DNA of 14,669 bases. Origin: Saccoglossus kowalevskii (Eukaryota > Hemichordata > Enteropneusta > Harrimaniidae). The position numbers were made by a program, and so were the translations under genes. The stretch is from assembly GCF_000003605.2 (NCBI RefSeq), contig NW_003142799.1, positions 316,357 to 331,025 on the forward strand. The letters are read 5' to 3'. Below, piece by piece: positions 9,324-14,669 of the stretch. The notes under the pieces are model-generated. The model did not search any database, had not been told where the DNA came from, and saw only the letters and a list, made by a program, of their open reading frames with translations. Position 1 is the first letter of the stretch, and each line of letters starts with the position of its first letter.

Positions 9324-10348
9324 CATTTTGTTACAAAAATAATTTACTTGACTTCACAAGCAATCATGATTAACAAAATTACATTACAATTTTTAAATTA
9401 GGCGTGTACAATATCAAGATTACCCCATCAACCATGATGTTTTTCATGAGTTAGACCAAAAACATGTGTTTCTGTGTGTATTTCGCAGGACCCTTGTACT
9501 GCACGCATTTAGCGGGCCATCTAGTCTCAAAGGATATAACGAACTCTGTTGTGAATTATTCAATTTCTGTGTTTGTTCAATAGCACAATATATCGTGAAA
9601 CTCTGTACGATTGAAAGGTGGAAACGACGTGATATCACGTAGAGTATCTTGTGATAAAGGTGATTTCGTTATTAAACACTAGGGGTGGGCCGGTGGAAAT
9701 TAACGAATGCCAATACATGTAGCGAGCATAGCTGATATCATGGAAGCTAAATGTGACCCCCTACTTCAAACAAATAATGTTCACATTTCAATGTGACCTC
9801 ATTTAACGGCACTTGTGTAGAACGTGTTTCCCCTCGATTTCTCATCTCTAAATGTTGATAAGTATTTTAAAATAATTCTGTTTATTATTTTACGTTGGTA
9901 AAAATAATGAAGAAAGATTTTATTTTATGATGTTATCTTGCCAACAAACATAGTGTAGATTCATTTTTATACATACTTATTTATATGTTTAATTATTAAA
10001 TTTACAAATCAACATAAAATGATCGAAAAAACAACAACAATCCACAAGAACAATTATTATTTAACCGACAAGTGCATTGTAATATAGTCAGATTAGTAAG
10101 AGGAAGATACGTGGACCCTATGGTACACACGATGTAGTGTTTGAAAGCAGAGGTCTACATCAGACAAGTGACATTGTTGCCAGCTATAAGATTATCTGTG
10201 TTGTAACAGTTTTGTTGTATTTAACTACAAGCTCGTTCTAGATTACCCTTTGAATGTTAAGTCTACAGTTTTGACGGCAGAAGATAATTTTTTTAAGAAC
10301 GTCTGTATATCTACTTCAATCCTTGGCATAGCCAATGAGTTGAATGCA
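9324..10348. other. Non-coding stretch
   Basis: AT-rich, no supported gene. It contains a perfect 14-bp palindrome, ACGTGATATCACGT (9627-9640), and a short G-rich patch, AGGGGTGGGCCGGTGG (about 9681-9696). Confidence 0.5.
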
Positions 10349-10409
10349 TTTCCAATAGATAGGAGAAGGTGGAGAGACAACCATGTCTCTCGTCATCAGT
10401 AATTGGAAA
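10349..10409. repeat. Nested inverted repeats forming a hairpin
   Basis: Outer arms TTTCCAAT (10349-10356) and ATTGGAAA (10402-10409) enclose inner arms GAGAGACA (10372-10379) and TGTCTCTC (10384-10391) around the tetraloop ACCA. Both arm pairs are perfect and are separated by an asymmetric internal loop of 15 and 10 bases. As RNA this would fold into a stem of about 61 nt. Its role is unknown: it may be a structured transcript, a foldback repeat remnant, or coincidence. Confidence 0.5.
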
Positions 10410-12028
10410 GCTGGCCATTAGATACATTTAAGACACAGATCTAAGTAAGAAGCAGAATAATGTGATTCTGTTGCTTGTTGCTTCTTTGTTCTCGATTTCA
10501 ACTGGCTATATATTTGGCATATAAATACACTACATTTAGGATTGTTGGTGTAAAGTACGTCATCAATATATCTGAATGTGAAATTACAAGATTTATTTTG
10601 CAGTGTGAAGTTTTATGCATTTTCATATGACTAGTGAAATAAATAAGCCAGCGGAGAAGCACAAATGAGTTTCAATTCTTCACATCTTCAACAATGTACG
10701 TTGAAGAAGAAGAACATAACTGACAATAACGTCACTTGATATTACCCTATTCAATCAAATAAACATGTGTACATCAATATGAAATCCGACAACAAACAAA
10801 AAGATTAATATCAAGATTATAGTAGCTCGATCAGTTCGACCCTTAACAGACTGACTATTTGACTATATGGACAATAGAAAGTAGAATACATCAAATTCAG
10901 ATTTGACTGACTGGCCAATACGCAGCCACATGAGATTGCGTAAATTTTACGTTCAGAAAAACTCAACTCCTATAGTTGGTTAGTGCTGATCGTTATTTGT
11001 CGACACTTCTTAGCAATAACCACACCCTTTTCACATGTAATACATTCTTTAAAAAATCTGCATATTATCAGACATGGATTTAGTCATGCTTTTCTCCGAA
11101 AGGAAATTCATTCGCTACTTCCAACTATGGTTAATGACTATGTGTAACACCAACAGTCTCATATATAAAACACTCACCGACTGTATATTTTCTTAAATCA
11201 TTAAGTGATAAAAAATAGGGAGAACACGAATGTCTTTATTTGAAATTGAATTGAATGTATTCATATTTTAGAATAGTTTGATGGAGGGAAATCTCACGCA
11301 ATCAGGGCATTGCGGGTCAAATGAGTTGATTGTTTGTAGAACGAGTCTCAATAAATTTCAGTAACAATATACACATTGAAGAGTAAATACTATTTTAATT
11401 AAAGTAAACAAGTGATGGGAAAGTGCGCGGGATATGTTATTATCATTTTATGAGTATTGACACGGAATAAGGTGGACAGAATGGAACAGCATAAATGACT
11501 AACACTTATTTCAATGCCTAATTAAACAAGTAAAGGAAAGAAAGAAATACATGTATAAACACTCAAAATCATAACAGAGTGCTCTGACTGTTTATTACAA
11601 TGTCACGTGATACAAATGTATTGTGCTATAAAGTGCGTTTACACAATGGCCGATGCGATCCAATGGCATCAAATACAAAACTACTCTGATTTGATCTTCA
11701 AATAGTCGTCGAAATAGTGTATAATAATTTATAAACAAATCATCAGACACGCCACATATGTTGACCAGAAAGTGGTGGAAATTATATAGTATTGTAAACG
11801 GCAAAACATCATGAAATTTCTGTCATTGCTTATGAAGTGTGGTTCCAGTATTGTTGATTTTCATATGATATAAACAACATGACATCTGCTTGACAGACGT
11901 TCAATATATAAATGAATTATATTCACTTTGCCATTTCCAAAGCATAAACCAAAAATACGATATTTGTCAAATTTATCGACATTTTATTTTATGATAATAA
12001 ACAGCTACTACCTAGCTCGATCGATATT
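10410..12028. other. Non-coding stretch
   Basis: AT-rich with no supported gene. A good TATA-like sequence (TATATAAA, 11162-11169) is followed by an ATG at 11230 that gives only 13 codons. The - strand frame at 11595-11804 has no recognisable features and begins at a non-ATG codon or in poor context. Confidence 0.5.
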
Positions 12029-12035
12029 TATATAA
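12029..12035 (+). promoter_or_regulatory. TATA-like box upstream of the candidate first exon
   Basis: TATATAA lies 62-68 bases before the ATG at 12097. A start of transcription about 30 bases downstream (about 12060) would leave a 5' UTR of roughly 35 bases. The alternative is that the T-rich stretch ending in GCAG at 12074 is a splice acceptor and the exon begins at 12075. In that case the reading frame stays open back to 12075 and the ATG may be internal. Confidence 0.3.
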
Positions 12036-12096
12036 TTATCCAAATAACTAGTATGTTTTTTTTTATCAAAGCAGAACTGTCCACCAAAGAGGAGTA

Positions 12097-12133
12097 ATGG
12101 ACTTTATTGACTCTGCGTTGTGGGCTTCTGTGG
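12097..12133 (+). CDS. First coding exon of a secreted or membrane protein (partial gene)
   Basis: ATG has G at -3 and G at +4, a strong eukaryotic start context. Twelve codons (MDFIDSALWASV) and one further base precede a near-consensus donor, G|GTAAGT, at 12134, leaving phase 1. The exon joins in frame to 13408-13476, where the first two bases complete a valine codon. Together they give residues 1-35, with a hydrophobic run at about 7-26 (WASVVSLLLFVYAVFAAV covers 9-26). That run is either a signal peptide or a single membrane helix; the acidic residues at 2 and 5 and the lack of a basic N-region make a signal anchor or type III membrane topology as likely as secretion. I do not recognise the family. 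The 1274-bp intron that follows carries repeats and an inverted-repeat element. Confidence 0.55.
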
Positions 12134-12420
12134 GTAAGTTCGTTTTATATAATTGTGTGGTAATATTCCATACGCATATGCGTAGCCGACATGTCTGTCA
12201 ATTAAATGAGGTGACGCCGGAAATATAATAGAACAATACTTTTCGTAGTGATACATATATTACATATATTGTTATAATAATTGGCTATTTTTAATACCCC
12301 ACCCATCCCCTAAAGAAACACAATCTTAGTAATTCTGGCATCCTGGGGCAAAGGAGATAGCTGGTACAGTTTTCAGAAAATAAAAACGGCATTTTAAATT
12401 TTTATAATAATTTTATTAAG

Positions 12421-12488
12421 TTGTTTTTTTAGAACCAAAATTGAAAATTGCGACAAATTACGACTTAAAATTTGGAAAATTGTTTACA
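12421..12488. repeat. Direct repeat copy A (68 bp) within intron 1
   Basis: This block, from TTGTTTTTTTAGAA to GGAAAATTGTTTACA, recurs at 12563-12631 with only a few substitutions and one inserted base. The two copies flank the 70-bp segment 12493-12562, giving an A-X-B arrangement. Confidence 0.85.
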
Positions 12489-12492
12489 ATTT

Positions 12493-12562
12493 ATCGCATT
12501 TGTATATCCAGGACGCACATACACCTAGGAAAATAGTTATTTTGTTTCAGATTAATTTGACA
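12493..12562. repeat. 70-bp dispersed repeat, copy 2
   Basis: About 90% identical to 9254-9323 in the same orientation. Here it sits between two copies of a 68/69-bp block that has no clear counterpart around copy 1. Either copy 1 is a truncated member of the family, or the segment inserted into or between the flanking blocks. Confidence 0.85.
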
Positions 12563-12631
12563 TTGTTTTTTTAGAATCAAAATTGAAAATTGCGTACAAA
12601 TTACGACATTAAATTTGGAAAATTGTTTACA
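12563..12631. repeat. Direct repeat copy B (69 bp) within intron 1
   Basis: Partner of 12421-12488, offset by 142 bp. Differences include C to T in AGAACC/AGAATC, an extra T in GCGTACAAAT, and a small change around GACATTAAA. The high identity points to a recent duplication of a unit of about 142 bp that contains the 70-bp repeat. Confidence 0.85.
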
Positions 12632-12940
12632 CTCTAACAAAAAATAATATCTTAGTACAAATTACGGACGAATAAAATAGTTGATTACATTTTACACCTT
12701 GTCCATGTCTACGAATTTACTTTTTTATTTATTTAAATTACATTATTACGAAAATAAAACCAATTTATTACAGCTTACGAAAATACCCTTGCCGATTCTC
12801 TTCGTGGAAAGCAATTGTTGACTTATAAGTATGGGCTTTTAAAGAAGAAATAAATAGCAAAACTGAAATGTGTGATTTGGGAATGGAACGGCATTTGGGT
12901 GTAACGTTTTTGTACATCAAAACTTGGATTGGAAAGAGAT

Positions 12941-12995
12941 CACGTGGACAGCGAACAATAGATGATTTTCCGTTCAACTGCGAGATCTCGCGAGA
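12941..12995. promoter_or_regulatory. Promoter-type motifs: E-box and TCTCGCGAGA
   Basis: CACGTG (12941-12946) is a canonical E-box, just outside the element. TCTCGCGAGA (12986-12995, extended to the 12-bp palindrome ATCTCGCGAGAT) lies in the element's left arm. TCTCGCGAGA is known from animal CpG-rich promoters as the BANP-bound (formerly KAISO-like) element. An inverted CCAAT (ATTGG, 12928-12932) is also present. The cluster in CpG-rich DNA looks promoter-like, but its position inside an intron and partly inside a repeat arm means function is inference only. The right arm carries a diverged version without the palindrome. Confidence 0.35.
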
Positions 12996-13325
12996 TGCAT
13001 GAAAGACGCTCGTCGAACGTCTGCCGCAAAAGTCGAACGATTTGATTTTGAACTCGAATATCTTTATTTCGTAGCTCACATCGACCGGCCGATTTTCGAC
13101 AAAGGAATATTGCTTTCGAATACCCCAACTTAATCGAAATTACCTATCATCGAATGTGTACAGCACATTATTAAGCATGGATATCCCCAAAATACTTTCG
13201 CGTTTGTCGAATCCCACGCGATGTTTGACGCAACTACGACGCTATGACCTTTGTTTGTCCTGTTTTTACGTTCGATTTCACGCATAGCGCGGGATTCTCG
13301 CAGTGAACGGAAAATGGTCTATTGT
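12955..13325. mobile_element. CpG-rich inverted-repeat element in intron 1, 371 bp
   Basis: The left arm (12955-13020) and the reverse complement of the right arm (13268-13325) share ACAATAGA, ATTTTCCGTTCA, CTGCGAGA, CGCG, ATGC(A/G)TGAAA and TCGAACGT in the same order. By eye about 51 of 58 aligned bases match, with one 7-8 base gap and two single-base gaps. These are long terminal inverted repeats, as in a MITE or foldback element. I find no convincing target-site duplication; if the ends are set inside the shared TA, a TA duplication is possible. The interior and arms are unusually rich in CpG (I count about 38 in 12901-13320), unlike the surrounding intron. A 51-codon - strand ORF (13130-13285, ATG to TAA) lies inside but is far too small for a transposase. 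Confidence 0.75.
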
Positions 13326-13407
13326 CTAATAATCAATCCTTATTAAACTGTACATACACTTAGACACATACAAAATATTAAATAAAGTGATGATTTTTCG
13401 TTCTCAG

Positions 13408-13476
13408 TTTCGTTGCTGCTGTTTGTTTACGCCGTCTTTGCCGCAGTGGATGACACATCAATGGTTTCTGCCATAG
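13408..13476 (+). CDS. Second coding exon, hydrophobic segment (partial gene)
   Basis: A pyrimidine-rich tract ending TTTTTCGTTCTCAG precedes 13408, and the donor ATAG|GTAAGA follows 13476. The exon is 69 bases, phase 1 at both ends, and only one of the three frames is open throughout, the one that continues from 12097-12133. It encodes the hydrophobic core SLLLFVYAVFAAV followed by DDTSMVSAI, giving a plausible signal-peptidase region after VFA or at AA-V. A phase 1 intron directly after such a segment is typical of genes for modular extracellular proteins, which is an inference about the missing part. Two well-formed splice sites plus phase agreement with the upstream exon make this the best + strand coding evidence in the window. 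Confidence 0.6.
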   Translation, partial: FRCCCLFTPSLPQWMTHQWFLP

Positions 13477-13886
13477 GTAAGATTCTTAGTTCTGCGATTA
13501 TGCAAAATACTGAGATAGTAAAGTGTACATGAATATCTAATCATGATTGGAATTGAAACAGATTATAAATTATATAAATATAATATATATATAAGTTATA
13601 AATTGGAAAGTAACATATGACAGCGATTTGTGTGCAAATATTTTAAAGCCGTTAAATTTGTTAATGGATGTGCAAAGAAAACACTATTCTGCATATTTGG
13701 TTCATTGAAGACTTCCATCATGGCTCCTAATATCTTCTTAATACAATTGAGAGTGAATGTATTTATTTCAATATGTATGTAGTTATAATTAAACCCTGCT
13801 ACATGCCGCATATTCTAAAAGTACATTGAGTTACTAAGACAGTGGGGGTCGATATATATAATCCTCGTCTTTGTCGGGGAAAGCAG
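13477..13886. other. Probable intron, AT-rich
   Basis: No coding sequence is supported. It includes a (TA)-rich stretch at about 13565-13595. A - strand frame at 13596-13811 is unsupported. A competing acceptor at 13842 (AGACAG) would also give an open phase 1 frame for about 28 codons. Confidence 0.4.
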
Positions 13887-14011
13887 GAAAACATCCGCAA
13901 ATTTTTAGTTTTTCATGCGAAGTTCACAATATAGAACGGAGAACATCCCACCTAGTGTGTTCTTTTAAATACACGAAAACATCAAACAGGTTCGGAAACT
14001 GGAGAGATTAA
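13887..14011 (+). CDS. Possible terminal exon of the 12097/13408 gene
   Basis: CTCGTCTTTGTC followed by GGGGAAAGCAG gives a fair acceptor ending at 13886. Joined in phase 1 after 13476, it forms a glycine codon and 40 further codons (KHPQIFSFSCEVHNIERR..., later NRFGNWRD) to TAA at 14009-14011. AATAAA follows at 14107-14112, so a complete three-exon gene of about 76 residues is possible, with two cysteines in the extracellular tail. The frame is short enough to be open by chance and another acceptor at 13842 also works, so the real third exon may lie outside the window. No family is recognised. Confidence 0.22.
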
Positions 14012-14559
14012 AAAAATAGATTGTCACACAATATACATCTGTATTTGAGTATGCTATCCATAAACACATCTATTCCGTTCAAGCACAGGCGGACAATTTT
14101 AGACAAAATAAAAACCTGAGTTTCTTCTATATTAGTGTAGTCGATTTAGTGTGGCACCGGGAATAAATTTGGTATCATTGGAAGCGCAATTTTAAGGCGA
14201 GTAACATATCCAAAATCCAGCGGCTATTTTACTGAAGGCACCCGTTTTACTCAAAGTTTAAAACCGAGATATATGCCGTGGCGGGATTAATTTGCATGTC
14301 ATCCATGTAAAAGCTCTGGATGTAAGTTTTGTTACAGATATACAATGATGAAATCATGCTTATATCATTTCTACAAGTTGTTATCACTGAAAGCTCATAA
14401 AATTAAACCAGAAATCACGTGACATATGATTTTTTAGAGATCCGATCGAATTCACGACATCATAGTGTATGAAAAAATATATTTAAGATGTATAGTGATA
14501 ATAACAACATGCTTGAGAAATAGAAGCCTGAGCTCAACCAATTCTTCTAATACAAATAC
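14012..14559. other. Non-coding stretch between convergent gene ends
   Basis: It holds a canonical AATAAA (+ strand, 14107-14112) and a perfect octamer ATTTGCAT (14290-14297), either of which could be coincidence. Two short segments resemble each other in direct orientation (GTGGCACCGGGAATAAATTTG near 14152 and GTGGCGGGATTAATTTG near 14279). No gene is supported. Confidence 0.4.
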
Positions 14560-14565
14560 TTTATT
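14560..14565 (-). terminator. AATAAA poly(A) signal overlapping the stop codon
   Basis: TTTATT on the + strand reads AATAAA on the - strand, and its TAA is the in-frame stop of the cysteine-rich CDS. If used, cleavage about 15-25 bases further on would leave almost no 3' UTR. Very short 3' ends of this kind occur in compact transposon-borne genes, but the signal could also be incidental. Confidence 0.4.
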
Positions 14566-14669
14566 GAATGTAATTTTCTTCAACAAGTGGCTCTTCAGTA
14601 TTATGACAATTATCACCTCTGCACCCTTCACATGCTGCAACGCATTTTAGCCCACTTTTGCGACAAGAG
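14561..14669 (-). CDS. C-terminus of a cysteine-rich (CXC-like) protein, 5' end outside the window
   Basis: Reading in from the right edge, one frame gives 35 residues to a TAA at 14561-14563. The first part, SCRKSGLKCVAACEGC, continues RGDNCHN, then an acidic tail (TEEPLVEENYIQ). Cysteine spacing is C-x6-C-x3-C-x2-C-x4-C-x-N. This resembles the second half of the tesmin/TSO1-type CXC cysteine cluster (Gx2Cx3C...Cx1N), which binds zinc and DNA. Similar C-terminal clusters occur in uncharacterised multicopy invertebrate proteins, some transposon-associated; I recall this only as a general pattern. The cysteine density and acidic tail are unlike every other frame in the window. A longer - strand frame through the same bases (14452-14640) lacks such features. 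Only the end of the protein is here, so its class is uncertain. Confidence 0.55.
   Translation of the reverse strand, partial: SCRKSGLKCVAACEGCRGDNCHNTEEPLVEENYIQ

Noticed and set aside
9018-9326. 102-codon ATG frame on the - strand
   Set aside because: Its start lies in a dispersed repeat. The same frame in the other copy (12493-12562) differs almost only by amino-acid-changing substitutions and soon hits a stop.
9627-9640. 14-bp palindrome ACGTGATATCACGT, and a similar one at 12171-12184 (TACGCATATGCGTA)
   Set aside because: About one 14-bp palindrome is expected by chance in 14.7 kb. No adjacent gene start supports a regulatory role.
12768-13128. Two overlapping - strand frames across intron 1
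   Set aside because: They begin at non-ATG codons and run through the CpG-rich inverted-repeat element, where several frames are open because of composition.
13130-13285. 51-residue - strand ORF inside the inverted-repeat element
   Set aside because: ATG to TAA is intact and coding-like, with a donor-like ATAG|GTAATT near its end. It is too small for a transposase, has no motif, and shares the element's CpG bias.

Overview
The window is AT-rich, mostly non-coding eukaryotic DNA, probably from an invertebrate animal and possibly a mollusc. The evidence is intron-style splice signals, tandem and inverted repeats, a 24-base A run, sparse short reading frames, and no bacterial gene organisation. 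The lineage is an impression, not an identification. No rRNA, tRNA or CRISPR array is visible. Most open frames of 60-104 codons look like chance openings in AT-rich DNA, and many of them begin at non-ATG codons.

Layout. Positions 1-172 hold two copies of an 86-bp tandem repeat that runs off the left edge. From 173 to about 8260 lies gene-poor sequence with a few weak exon-like segments, an A run (1693-1716), a family of AAGTGTTTTA-type hairpins (4817-4879, 7460-7484), a diverged duplication (6127-6374) and a frame-preserving 33-bp minisatellite (7643-7735). A 392-bp GC-richer segment bounded by inverted repeats (8262-8653) looks like a small non-autonomous DNA transposon. A 70-bp dispersed repeat occurs at 9254-9323 and again at 12493-12562, where a duplicated 68/69-bp block flanks it.

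The best gene evidence is on the right. On the + strand, a TATA-like site (12029), an ATG exon (12097-12133) and a second exon (13408-13476) join in matching phase 1. They encode an N-terminus with one strong hydrophobic segment, either a signal peptide or a membrane helix. The intron between them carries a second inverted-repeat element (12955-13325) that is strikingly CpG-rich and contains a perfect TCTCGCGAGA motif. A third exon at 13887 is possible but unproven. At the right edge, on the - strand, lies the C-terminal end of a cysteine-rich protein resembling the second half of a CXC (tesmin/TSO1-like) cysteine cluster, with a poly(A) signal overlapping its stop codon. The two genes are convergent.

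I found no defence island, operon or clearly new biological system. The most useful discoveries are the two inverted-repeat elements, one of them apparently a CpG-rich, promoter-like insertion in an intron, and the two partial genes.
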